Source of the DNA: Rhynchopus euleeides
Taxonomy: Eukaryota; Euglenozoa; Diplonemea; Diplonemida; Diplonemidae
Direction: 5' to 3'
Assembly: GCA_963210315.1 (NCBI GenBank)
Contig: OY723295.1
Location: forward strand, 1,094,501-1,158,500
Length of the DNA: 64,000 nucleotides
Below, piece by piece: positions 34,146-44,667 of the stretch. The position numbers and the translations under genes are program-made. Numbering within the stretch: the first letter of the stretch is position 1; each line of letters opens with the position of its first letter. The notes beneath the pieces were generated by a model. That model searched no databases and had not been told where the DNA came from. It saw nothing but the letters and a program-made list of their open reading frames with translations.

Positions 34146-35363
34146 ATGCCTCCCCTGCGGAAAGACGTTGCGATTGTTGGTGGGGGTGCATCGGCGCTGG
34201 CCTGCTCCATCCGCCTTGCGCAGCTGCGCGCGAAGGGCTTGTGGGAAGGCAAGGTGTCGATATTCGAAGCGGCGGCCCGGCTTGGAGGGAGGTGTGCTGT
34301 GGCGACAACGTCATCCCACTATTTCGACTACGGCTTCCAGAGGTTCAAGAATCCAACGAGGAAAGCCTACACCAACGGCATTGCACCCCTGAGGCGAGAC
34401 CGCCATCTCTCCTTTTGGCCTCGGGTCGAGGTGGAGTTCGACTGCGCCACCGGCAGCCGAACCAGTTTGTCGACACGGAATGAGAAGGGCGATCTTGATT
34501 CCAAAATTTTCGCACCGACATCCAATATGCTTGTGAAGTACCTTTACGAGTCTTCGCGGATTGGGGATTCGGAACAGATCCAACTGTCGAGCACCGTGAC
34601 CCTCGTCCAGCGGTGGGAGCGGGACCAGTGGATATTCCAGTCCACTTTCAACAACAAGTGGTCGCGCGCGGATACCCTTGTGCTGGCCTGTCCACCGCAG
34701 GCGATCCTCCCTGCGTTCGCGGGGACGGATGATTTCCCGTTGCCCGAGTCGCAGCTTATCGAAAAGTGTTCGGAGGTTGCCTTCTACCCGCAATGCGTTC
34801 TGCTCATTGGGTGGGACGTGCCAGGGATCGCCGACTTCGACGTCATGCACCTGCGGAACAACCCGGTGATTGCTGCGATATACAACAACAACACGAAGGA
34901 CATGCGCCCGAAGGACGTGTCCTCCCTCACCGTCGTCGCAACATCCGAGTTTTCAGCGGAGGCCATCAGGTCTAGTTTGAATGGCGACGACCTTGTCGCA
35001 CCCATCGGGCAGGCTCTGAGCAGACTCCCCTTTATGGAGTACATCCCGGCACCGTCTTACGCAGCGGCACACACATGGCTGCATGGGTTTCACAACATGA
35101 AAGAGCCGTTCAGCTCTCTCTACGACAAGGATGCTGGTATCGGTGTCTGCGGGGACTGGACGCAAGGCACGAATGCGCTGGAGGATGCGTGGGCCAGCGG
35201 GGTCATGCTCGCCAACGAGATGGCTGGGGTGGAGGATCTGGAAGAGTTTGAGCCGATCACACAGCGGAACTTCAAGAGGTACGCTGTATACGGCGATGAA
35301 CAGTCGGAGGTGAAGGACAACCTGGAGGACATTGCTAAAGTCTACAACGGCATAAACGGGTAG
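34146..35363 (+). CDS. FAD/NAD(P)-binding amine-oxidase-like (renalase-type) flavoprotein
   Basis: 405 residues, single exon. The N-terminus has the Rossmann dinucleotide motif VAIVGGGASALACSIRLA (GxGxxA type) with the downstream acidic FEAAARLGGRC, which binds the ADP of FAD. The C-terminus has GVCGDWTQGTNALEDAWASG, corresponding to the FAD-contacting GD..xG..xExA motif of renalase-like and monoamine-oxidase-like proteins, where the helix caps the flavin. Substrate cannot be predicted. No signal peptide, so probably cytosolic. Renalase-like proteins are widespread in bacteria and patchy in protists, so lateral origin is possible but not shown. ATG 34146 precedes the FAD motif directly. Confidence 0.85.
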   Translation: MPPLRKDVAIVGGGASALACSIRLAQLRAKGLWEGKVSIFEAAARLGGRCAVATTSSHYFDYGFQRFKNPTRKAYTNGIAPLRRDRHLSFWPRVEVEFDCATGSRTSLSTRNEKGDLDSKIFAPTSNMLVKYLYESSRIGDSEQIQLSSTVTLVQRWERDQWIFQSTFNNKWSRADTLVLACPPQAILPAFAGTDDFPLPESQLIEKCSEVAFYPQCVLLIGWDVPGIADFDVMHLRNNPVIAAIYNNNTKDMRPKDVSSLTVVATSEFSAEAIRSSLNGDDLVAPIGQALSRLPFMEYIPAPSYAAAHTWLHGFHNMKEPFSSLYDKDAGIGVCGDWTQGTNALEDAWASGVMLANEMAGVEDLEEFEPITQRNFKRYAVYGDEQSEVKDNLEDIAKVYNGING

Positions 35364-36035
35364 GGTCGAGTGATATCATACCGCCTCACCGTGTTCCGTG
35401 TGCGGGGAGAGTGGTCTCACAGACCTGTGTGTTGCCCACCGGATTATATGTGTGGCGTGATGTACCGATCATCGTATCGAGAACAGAAGGCCAGACACAT
35501 CCAACCTTTGCATGTGTCTGGGCCTGCCTTCCTGTGTGGGGTACCCCTGCCCTTCGTGATGAGCTTCTGTTCCAGAGGACAGAGTTGCCTGCACTTGCCT
35601 GCACCGTGGGGTTGGAGCGTTGGGGGAGTCCGTGTGATAGGGCACAATGAAAGTTGTGTTCCGACTGCCGCTTCCTACAAACATCGGTCTGGCTGAAGCC
35701 AGTGCCCCCCGCTGAGGCCCTGTGTATCAACCGAGTTGTGCCGTTGCGTTAGATAGATATCAGCGCGCCGGTGGTTGTGCTGGGTTGCCTGATGCCCCCT
35801 CCCCACACCCCCTCCCCACACCCCCTCCCCCTCAAGTCTTGTTTGCACACTGGGATGACCGAGAGCCAAGGGAGAGATCACCCTCTACTGCCTTCCCTCT
35901 ACTTCCGACTTCACTACCATCCACACCCACACCCACACCTCCTCTCCTTTGCAGGATTTTTTTCTCCAAGACAACTGCCCCCTCTCTCACGAGGCCGCAA
36001 CCCGAGGCCGCGCGCCACTCACCCCACACACAACG
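35364..36035. other. Intergenic between flavoprotein and RING genes
   Basis: No gene seen. Includes a short CCCCACACCCCCT direct repeat near 35805-35830. The open frame upstream of 36036 is leader sequence. Confidence 0.5.
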
Positions 36036-37856
36036 ATGCCCCGCTACGGAGCCCTGCTGGCAGCTGCAGTCCTGGCCTGCACCCATGTCCCCAACGCATC
36101 CGCCTACTGGCGCCCCTCCGGCTGGCAGCCTGAGGAACGCGACGACCTCGCTGTGGGACGCCAGCGCTGCATCACACGCTTCATCGAGACGGCACAGCTC
36201 CCCATCCGCCACAAGGGGTACCGCACGCGCTGCGTCTCCGCTGAGGCTGCTGTGAAGTACCACTTCGTCACAGGCGTGGGCATGTCTGAGGAGCGGTGTC
36301 TCGAAGAGTGCTACTACCGCAGCGGGCTCCCCTTCGGCAGCGGGATGCAGCTCCCGAGCAACATGACTGACTGGGGCTTCATCATCGACCGCTCCACCAC
36401 TGCCGCCTTCCGCCCCACCGATGGGAAGTGCATGTGCGGGGGCCTCCGCGACGGCCCCCACGGGCCCCCGGCGATCCCCAGCGGCGGGTGCGAGTTCTAC
36501 AAGCTGGAGCTCCCCATCGCCTGCCTCTTCCTCTCGCAGGATGAGTGTGGCACCGTGCCCTCTGACTCCTGCATCTTCGACGGGCACTGCTGTGTCGACA
36601 ACCTGCTCCCCGAGCAGGTCAGGCCCCCCACTGAGGACAGCGAGGAGGAGAAGACGCTGACCATCATCGCGTTGGTGGTGTCAGCTCTCTGCGTTGCCAT
36701 GGCGATCTGCACCGTGGTGCTGCTGTGCAGGTATGTCGCTAGGCGGCGCAGGCAGGAGGCTGACAGCGAGGTGCGCCTGAGGAACCGCGCCAGGCGTGGC
36801 GGGAGGCGCCGCCGCAGCGGTAACATCCCCACCTCTGATGCGGACCTCACCTTTGTCGCAATCGCGCTGAACGGCCTGCAGAAGTCCGTCCTCAAGTCCA
36901 ACCCCGACAGGGACAACACGGACACCTCCGAGCCTGCAACGGAGACCGCCGCGACTGACGCGGAGGCGACATGCCTTGTCTGCCTCGAGTCGGGCGACAC
37001 ACCCGAAGAGCCCCTCGCTGTTGCTGAGGAGGGCCGCCTCAGGGTGATCGCGCGTGCCGTCTGCGGGGAGGAGCTGAAGGAGGACGACGCGGGGTGGCTC
37101 AAGCTGGGCTGTGGCCACACGATGCACTACGCCTGCACGAAGAAGTGGTTTGTCGAGCAGGCACGCATGGGGGGGCCCCCCTCATGCCCTATGTGCCGCA
37201 CAGCGGTGGAAGTCGTGTCGCGCCCCGCCAAGGAATGCGTCGTGCGCATCCCCACCGGCTACGTCCTCCTCTCCTATGTGTCAAACGACTCCCGCGCGCC
37301 CGACGCGGAGTGCGATGTCGAGGAGCAGACGCTTCTGACAAACGTCTTCCCGGGGGACAGCCCCGCGTTGCTACAGGGGCGTGTCCTCTCTGCCTTCCAG
37401 CAGTGCTGCGTGAGGCTCCCGACCCTCGAGGCTGCGAACGACGAGGTGGACGTGCGGGGGGGTATCAACGTCGATGCGTTTGAGCTGGACTTCTCCATGG
37501 CTGGCAAGCATGAGGAGGAGAAGAAGGGGGGCGACCCCAGCCTTTACGACATGATCCGCGAGGGCAGCTCCCTGACAGTCGTGCGGAAGGGGCGGGGGAG
37601 TGAGAGCGTGTTCAAGCCGAAGCGGGGTGGTGGCCCCGACAGCCCGACGTCCCTCCAGATGTCCTTCCGCGACAACGTGACGGCAACGTCGTTCCACTCT
37701 GTCAACTCGTCGGCGCAGCTTCTGAGGCATAACTCGAGCCTCGCAGAGAGCAGGACGGATGTCCACCGTTTCTCCGATGCTGACGTGTCCATCCGGATCA
37801 ACCCTCTCACAGGCGGCAGCGATGAGGCTGCATCCACGACCAACGAGATTGTCTGA
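36036..37856 (+). CDS. Single-pass membrane RING finger protein (probable E3 ubiquitin ligase)
   Basis: 606 residues from ATG 36036. Signal peptide RYGALLAAAVLACTHVPNASA, then a Cys-rich luminal/extracellular domain (about 30-190), one transmembrane helix (about 207-233, TIIALVVSALCVAMAICTVV) followed by a basic stop-transfer RRRRQ, and a cytosolic RING-H2-like domain (about 313-387): CLVC, a 60-residue insert, CGHTMHYACTKKWF and CPMC. RING domains of this kind recruit ubiquitin-charged E2 enzymes. The topology resembles PA-TM-RING/ATL ligases, but the luminal domain is not a clear PA domain. The C-terminal 200 residues are Ser-rich and probably disordered. An upstream in-frame ATG at 35949 exists, but would bury the signal peptide. 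Confidence 0.85.
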   Translation: MPRYGALLAAAVLACTHVPNASAYWRPSGWQPEERDDLAVGRQRCITRFIETAQLPIRHKGYRTRCVSAEAAVKYHFVTGVGMSEERCLEECYYRSGLPFGSGMQLPSNMTDWGFIIDRSTTAAFRPTDGKCMCGGLRDGPHGPPAIPSGGCEFYKLELPIACLFLSQDECGTVPSDSCIFDGHCCVDNLLPEQVRPPTEDSEEEKTLTIIALVVSALCVAMAICTVVLLCRYVARRRRQEADSEVRLRNRARRGGRRRRSGNIPTSDADLTFVAIALNGLQKSVLKSNPDRDNTDTSEPATETAATDAEATCLVCLESGDTPEEPLAVAEEGRLRVIARAVCGEELKEDDAGWLKLGCGHTMHYACTKKWFVEQARMGGPPSCPMCRTAVEVVSRPAKECVVRIPTGYVLLSYVSNDSRAPDAECDVEEQTLLTNVFPGDSPALLQGRVLSAFQQCCVRLPTLEAANDEVDVRGGINVDAFELDFSMAGKHEEEKKGGDPSLYDMIREGSSLTVVRKGRGSESVFKPKRGGGPDSPTSLQMSFRDNVTATSFHSVNSSAQLLRHNSSLAESRTDVHRFSDADVSIRINPLTGGSDEAASTTNEIV

Positions 37857-38469
37857 TGCAGGTGTAAAAAGAAATTCTATTCCTGGGAAATGCCAAGCAG
37901 ATCTTATTCTTGCCCTATCGCGCCACCCTTCCTGATTCCCCCCCACTCCCCCCCCCCCGTCCCTTTTCACTTGAAAGCTTGTGGGTAACTTATTGCTTTT
38001 CTCCATCCTTCTCCATCTTTCATTATCACTCTCCCCCACCCCACCCCACAAATTCACTCTCGACAATCAAACCCCCCCCCCCCGTCGTGCATACAAGGAC
38101 TAACATTGCGAGAAGGTGCTGGGAGACTTGCTTTTCCATTCACTCTCGACAATCAAACCCCCGTCGTGCATGTTTTTATCGCGGTTTTTATGGCGATTGT
38201 ACTCTTGTCGGCAGGCGTCTGCTCGGTTGACTTCACCTTCCTCCTGCCTCCCCCACCCCCCTACATTATATTTCAGGGATAACAAAATGTATTTTCAGCA
38301 CCACTGACGCAACGAAGACACCACATTGGTCCTCTATTCCCTAGCAATGCACAGAAGGACGCTCGCTTTTCTTTCACCGGAATCGCCTCTGGGAAAAAAG
38401 GCGGTAGTGTGTTCAAAGAGAACTCTCTCAAAGGTGAACAGAAAACCAAGCGAGAAAAATCATTTCGAC
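37857..38469. other. Intergenic with a short direct repeat
   Basis: The segment ATTCACTCTCGACAATCAAA plus CCCCCGTCGTGCAT occurs twice (about 38051 and 38138), differing in the length of the C-run. No gene seen. Confidence 0.6.
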
Positions 38470-38957
38470 CAGGGCCTAATCTAAGGGGGGTCGGGGGGGG
38501 GTCAAAGACCCCCCCCGCAGTTTGGGCCCCCCCTGGGGGACCCCCCCCGGGGGGGGTCTCCCGGGGGGTCACTTTTAGCGGGGGCGGGGGGGGATTTCCC
38601 TGGGGACCAGTAGGAATGGGGTCTCCTGGCTGGGGAGCATGTTCAGCCCAGGTGCAGAGCCGCCTTGAGTCTAAGAGCTGTCTGTCAAGTTCGTGCAGCA
38701 AGTCGTTGACACGTGCAAGGAACAGATGCTCACTACCGTGGCCTCCGGCGGCTGGGGGGCTCCGCCCCCCAGACCCCCCCTGTAGCGTGTGCCTGTCCCG
38801 CAAGTCCTTGAGCGTATGCGAGTGGCCATCTCCGCGTAGTCTCGGGCGCGCGAAGCGCGCCCGAGAAATTTGCACCTGGGGTGAAAAAAATTTTGGGCCC
38901 ACAAAAGTGCGAGACCCCCCCCGAGTCCCAAAATCCGGAATCCTAGATTAAACCCTG
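38470..38957. mobile_element. hAT-like non-autonomous element
   Basis: 488 bp. Ends are CAGGGCCTAATCTA and TAGATTAAACCCTG (imperfect inverted repeat), flanked by an exact 8-bp duplication ATTTCGAC at 38462-38469 and 38958-38965. CAGGG ends with 8-bp duplications are hallmarks of the hAT superfamily. The interior has very G/C-skewed tracts, a block shared with 43714-43777 (CTCCGGCGGCTGGGGGGCTC), and a perfect hairpin at 38841-38865 with a GAA loop. No transposase frame. Confidence 0.88.
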
Positions 38958-38965
38958 ATTTCGAC

Positions 38966-41900
38966 ACCAAAAAAAAGCTGCCTCAGCTGCCTTGGCTTCT
39001 GCCACGTTGCAGTGTGGGTGGGAGGGGGGGGGGTGCACAGAGGGGTGGATATGCGGGGGTCGGACGCTCGTCTCCGCCCCGCTTCCCCTCCCCTGCTTAC
39101 TGCTCTATTTATTTACCTTTATGTTCTCGGGCCATTTCTTGGGCAATAGAACACAAGGCTTGTTTTGTATGCCACGAACATCACACAATACGCTGCGCGC
39201 GCATGGGGGGAGGCGGGCGGAGAGAGGGAGTGAGGTGCGGTGTCGCGGAGACTGCATTTCACATAACACCCACGCCTACGCAAAACAAGGTTCAGCCCCT
39301 TCATATGCCTAAAAGTGCGCGTCTCCCCCGTGACGAGATCAGAAGGTGGTTTGGTCGCACCAGTCTTGTCTTTTTTTTGTCTTCTGGCTTGTTCCTGCCC
39401 GAGGCCTTCTGGCTGCCAGGGCGAAAACCAAATGAAGGTCAAGGAAGGGTCGCAGGGAACCTACCACGGTTGGGGGTTATTACCCAGCTGTGTGGCAGAA
39501 ACCTGAGTAGGATAATTCGCTTTTTCGCCTGGTTTCTTTGAGTGGCGTCCTTCTCCCGACGACACGGAGGAACCTGCGAGAAAGCGCTTCGAGAACAGGA
39601 CTTCTGGACTCCCGCAAGGTTCGCCTGGCGCCTTCAGTGTAGAGACGAGAGAGAAGGAACTTCAAGAATCACTGGGACTGCGTCCTCCCCCCGGTCTGGG
39701 GAATGGGGGGTGGGGTGGTTTTTTTCCCGACAGTTATTTAACTTCTAACTTGTGGGCATCTCTGGGGTTCATGAAAGTGATCCGTCTGTTTGTCTATTTG
39801 GGGGTTTGTTTTCTGAAGTGGGGGGAGGGGGCAATTCTTCGTCGAAATCTTGCAGATTCTTCGTTTTTTCACCACAGCAGAGGGGGGACTCCTCCTGTCA
39901 GTGTCAAAAAGAAAGGATACCCGAGGGGGGGGGGCAAGCGCTGTTTGGGACAACAAAAAGTCAAATCCTTGCCTTTTTCTTTGCTTTGCCCGGCTTTGTC
40001 ACACAACTGCCATCAGCCCTATCTTACCTTTGAAACCAGTGTAGAATGCACAGAGCACACACACAAACCCTCCTGCTCTTGATGCGACCTCCGCTGTACG
40101 ACCTTCCCCCCCATCCCATCCCACACACATGCGGGCCGTGAGGATTCCTCCTCGACGTTCCCTGCTTCGTTAGAAAGGTGCATACACATCCCACCCTCCT
40201 TTGGTTGACTCTCTTTTACCCACCCATATTCTCACTGATCGCTATTGCTTTTTTTTGGAGCGCCATTGCGGCTGTATCGCGTGTATTCCTTCAGTCCGCC
40301 GTACGCCTGCAAATCAGCTGCTTCAGTGACGCCGTGCATTTTTCGCCGAATATTTTGCCTCTCCCCTCAACACCCTCAAGAAAAATGAATGAAGTTATTC
40401 GCAGGGAGGGAAGGGAGGGGGTGTGTGAGGGGAAAAGGGGGGCGGGTGGGGCGAGGGGGAGGGGGGACGGCAGCTGTGTGTGGTGGTCCGCCATCACACC
40501 GCTCTCCTGTGCTGCTGCCCCCATTTTCCAACTCCGATCCCCCCCCCCCCCATCTCCCGATCACCCCCTTCTGCCCGATGCGCATTGCATTCTCCTGAGC
40601 CTCCAAGTGTACTCTGTGTGGAACGTCTTGCACCGATTGCCCATATTTCGTGTTCTTTTTTATTGTTGGGCATGGGCGTGCAATGCGTCCGTTATATCAG
40701 CACAGGTTCCACTCCACCACTCCACCACTCGCCAACCGCCCCCACCTCCCGCCTTCCCTCCCCCCTCTCTCAAGTGCGTGACAGCGTTCTGCTGGCCCTG
40801 ATTCCCTGAAGCCCCCCAGCCCCACCGATATATCTCCAGTTCGAGCTAATCCTGCGTGTGCCGACGAGGGGGTCCCCTTCCCCACAGCACTTATATTCTG
40901 CCAAAAAGAAACTCTTCTTTGCTGGCTGGCAGTTGCCGAGAGAAAAAAATGAAGGGTGGGTTGGGGTGGGTGGGGGTGGGGTTTTATTCCTGCTGTCTAA
41001 ACATCAAACACACAAAGCTTGCTTTTGTCAAAAACAGCTTAACACGCTGTAACGAAACCCGGACTCGGGGGCAACATCATAGCTCTGTGCAGTCAGCCTA
41101 GCACTCTCGCAGTGCTCGTGGTTGACGCCTGTGCAGAGGGGGTGAGGGCGAAGGGGTTTTCACTCCAAACGCGTGAATCTACAGAGAAGGCGCTGACCTA
41201 ACAAACAGCCGCGTCACTTGGCACAACAATTTGTAGCCCTCTCCCCCCACAGGAATAATACCACCCCCTTCCACTCCCCACCAAAAACAACAGCAAAACT
41301 CACGATATCTCCTCAACACGTCTTCAGGTCTCTCGTTCAGGGTCTTCAGGGCATGCCCCTGCTTTGCTGCTTCTTGCCAGAAGCAGGGCGGGTAAGGGTG
41401 GGGGGGGGGGGGTGTGTGTGGGGGGGGATCCCCCACCCTCACCCCCCCTGCCACCCGCCGCCATCCATTGTCATCTCTCCTTGCATCTTGCAGCTTACAA
41501 TACTACCGGGATTCTTTTGTCTCTCGGGGAAAACAAAGGCCACACCCCTTCTCCCCCCCCCCCCCCGCTCTCCTTGGCTGGGAAATTGTCTCGCTGACAA
41601 CAAAAAAACCGCCCCCACCCCACTCCACCCCCAATCGTCTAAACTATTCTGTGGCGTCTCCTGCGCCACCCTCTCTCTCTCACCTCCTCCCTCCTAAGCC
41701 CGTTTTTTCCCACCAAATTTCGTTGACAGTCCACGGTGGTGCGTCGAGCGAAGCTGTGCCCCCCCACCTCCCCCCCCCCCCCACTGGCTGCCGCTCTCTC
41801 TCTCTTTCTCTCCCTCGTTTACAGAAATTGAAAAAATCCCCCCTCCGCCCCCCAGATCTCATGGCGGCAACCCGCGCAACAAGATGTGGCTAGGCGCATG

Positions 41901-42815
41901 CCGTCCCCTGCCCCTCAATGCGTGGGCCCGTCCGCCTTTCCCCTCTGTTTTTTTTTGAACGATTTGAACAATTTTAAAGCGAATGCAGCACACCCCTCCT
42001 CCCATTCCTGGGCGTTAATTGAGGTGTTCTGCGCTTCTTGAGAGCACATCACCGCCCGCTTTTTTTTATGTTTTAAGCACACTCGTGTGAGCGGAAAGCG
42101 CCCCACCACAGCTGCAACCAAACGTGCTCTATACACTAACCCCACCCTTCATCAGGCTCAGGGTGTGATCAGTTCAGGGTTTTGTGTGTAGAAGCGTCAA
42201 CGCAACAAACAAAAGGAAATTCATCAGAGCGGTTGTAGCTGTGAAGTGATAGGGCGCTTTTTGATTTCCGTTATATCTCCTTGGTCCTCTCTCGGTAGGC
42301 CCCATCAGAGAGTTAAGCGGGCACTCCGCTTAGCAGCTTTCTCTGGCGTTTGTCCTGGGGGAGGCCGTATCTCTCAAATGCAGAAAATATGTTTCTCTGG
42401 GTTCAAGGGTGTCTGCGTCATGTCCGGTGGGAAGGAGATCTGGTTGTATTGTACGTCGGGCTGGGGGGTGTGGTCGACGGCAACAAAAAAAATAGCAGAA
42501 GTCTTGCAATGGCTACCTCCCCTGGTTGGCTACAGCAGATGACGAGCCACCCTCACACAAGCTTGGCTGAGAGGGGGGGGGGAGAGAGGGGGTGTGTCGG
42601 CGATGGTTTTGGCATCTTTCTTTAAACTGCTGTCCTGCACGTCTTGGTCTCTTTTCTGTCCTGTGTCGCGCTTCCTCTCAGAGAGGGTGGTCGTGCCATG
42701 GCGTGTGAGGCAAGAAATAAAGATGTTGGGAGTGCCGAACAAAATGCAAACCTGTCTGTATAAAGAACCATTCCGCGCTTGCGGTGGGTCGCTGGCCATG
42801 GTATGGCACATTGCC
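38966..42815. other. Nearly 4 kb without a supportable gene
   Basis: Mixed C-rich and AT-rich DNA. No domain-bearing frame. A minus-strand frame near 41300-41390 (HALKTLNERPEDVLRRYRE) looks protein-like, but no gene model could be extended from it. The TTGAACGATTTGAACAATT motif occurs at 41955-41975. Confidence 0.45.
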
Positions 42816-42822
42816 AATGAAT

Positions 42823-44013
42823 CAGGGGATAAGATAGGTCTGGTTTTCCGGTTTTCAAAACCAGGGTTTCCCGGTTCCCGGTTTTCTGGAAAAAAAAAAG
42901 GTCGGTCTCATTTTTGGCGGTTTTTTTGTGACTTTGGGACAGTAAAACAGTCAGAAAAAACGCCATAAAAAATAGAAAGTGACCCCATCGTGATCCGCAC
43001 AGAGCTCAAATAGTCCAAAGAAGGCAGATAAGCGGAGAAGAAAAAATGGACCTAGCGGATGGCCCGGTGGGTGGCGATGCCCTCGTCATGCAGGTCTCTT
43101 CTGTTTTGAAGGTGCACACATGGTGGACTCCAGCCACCATGTCTAAGAGGGAGTCTAAGACTGCAGTCTGTACTGGAGACGGGAGTCTATTTTCTAGCTA
43201 ATTTACGCTAAGACTCCCGCTAGTTGAGACTCATGGGAGACACACGGTGTACTCCAGCGGAGGTAGGGTAACCTCCGCTGGAGTTCACCGTGTCGTCTGC
43301 CTCTGTGCAGCGTCACTCGGTGCCATCGAATACATGGCGACAGCCCACCAACTCGAGACAGATCTGCTTGTCTGGAGGGCTGAGACGAGAACACGAACGA
43401 CTTTCAAGCAGTCTTGAAGGTCGCCAAGCCTATTGGGGGCAACTAACAGATGAGATTTGTTTGTTGCCTGTCGTCACAGCTGGGGAGAAAGCAGGTGCCC
43501 ATCTCCTCGATACGGAATGTGTGCAGAGATCTCGTGGACCCTTTGGCCATTCTGTCGTGCACCCACTCCACCCACAACGCACACCTGTCACGAGTGGTCG
43601 CTCCCCCGTCCTCCTCCACCCTGAAGGTTGAGCCCTCAAGGACCAGTGATCTCCTGCTGGCCGGGCTGCGATACAGCGAAGCCTTCCTACTTACAAGCGA
43701 ATCCAGACTGTAGGGAACAGATGTTCACTACCGTGGCCTCCGGCGGCTGGGGGGCTCCGCCCCCCAGACCCCCCTGCGGCACCAGACCGGTTTTTTGGCC
43801 GAGAGTCCAAACTTTCAAAGCAGCTGCTGCGCCTGCCCCACCAAGCAGCCTCAGTACGACAGGACGCGCGCAGGCACCGGGCCCTCTCAGATTCTGGGAG
43901 GGTTTGCGCGGGTCGCGCGCGCCGAAGGCGCGCGCGAAAAAATTTCAAAACCAGAAAAACCGGAAAACGGCGCCAGAAAAAAAGTCTATCTTATTATAGA
44001 AAGTTATACCCTG
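42823..44013. mobile_element. Second hAT-like element (about 1.2 kb), with nested insert
   Basis: Left end CAGGGGATAAGATAGG and right end TTATACCCTG with TCTATCTTAT just inside (similar inverted ends), flanked by AATGAAT at 42816-42822 and 44014-44020 (seven of the expected eight bases). Shares the CTCCGGCGGCTGGGGGGCTC block with the 38470 element and also has a GAA-loop hairpin (43914-43936). A CACGGTGGACTCC-family element is nested at 43115-43292. Frames are broken; no transposase recognised. Confidence 0.65.
43115..43292. mobile_element. Degenerate CACGGTGGACTCC-family palindromic element
   Basis: Contains CACATGGTGGACTCCAGCC at the left, a degenerate GACTCCCGCTAG palindrome, and at 43243-43292 a compact palindrome CACGGTGTACTCCAGCGG..CCGCTGGAGTTCACCGTG. 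Same family as 25259-25444; apparently a decayed or rearranged copy inside the hAT-like element. Confidence 0.65.
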
Positions 44014-44667
44014 AATGAATAGTGCAAAAAATAAAAAATAAAATCACATCATCCACGATTGCTTCGATCAGCTGAGCATCGCCGCACAACACACCAACAA
44101 TGGTGCCCGCTTTGCCCCAATAAGCTTGCTTGTTGAGACGAAGACGCCAGTGGGAGCGTCCGATGCGCGTAGTAGAAAAAACGAACAGGAACACAGCTCT
44201 TATCACAGGGCGACATACTACCGCTCGTGCACACACCACACAACCTGGCATTTTTTCTTCTTTTGACTCATTGCACCCATCACATGCCCTTGATGTGATC
44301 TCTTGTTTCTCGCCCTTTGGTGATCATCCCACAGGGATGCCTCCTCACTGATAAATGAGTCCTTCATCTCGGTGAAGGACACTTTCTGCGCTTTCCACGC
44401 TGATGCTGTTCCTCCGACTGCCAGAACATGATTTTTTGATGTTCGTCCTGAGGGAAGGGGAATATCGAAGGCCGGAGGGCCCGAACTTTGCAGCCCCGAC
44501 GGCTACCCGCCAAATGCCTGGCCTATATACAGTGTGCTTCGAGCAGAACAGAATGCCAAACCGAATGTGTGGACCGACTTGCCATGGCCAGCCCGTATGT
44601 TCTCCGAGGGCCCCCAACCAAACCAAAAGATACCATTCTTCCGATATGCCATGAAAAGTGCAGTGCG

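Noticed and set aside
40858..41052. Frame with LYSAKKKLFFAGW resembling the start of presenilin enhancer PEN-2
   Set aside because: The similarity ends after a dozen residues and the expected transmembrane segments do not follow.
41179..41454. Minus-strand frame containing HALKTLNERPEDVLRRYRE
   Set aside because: Short, no matching splice sites of the GTATG type and no recognisable family.
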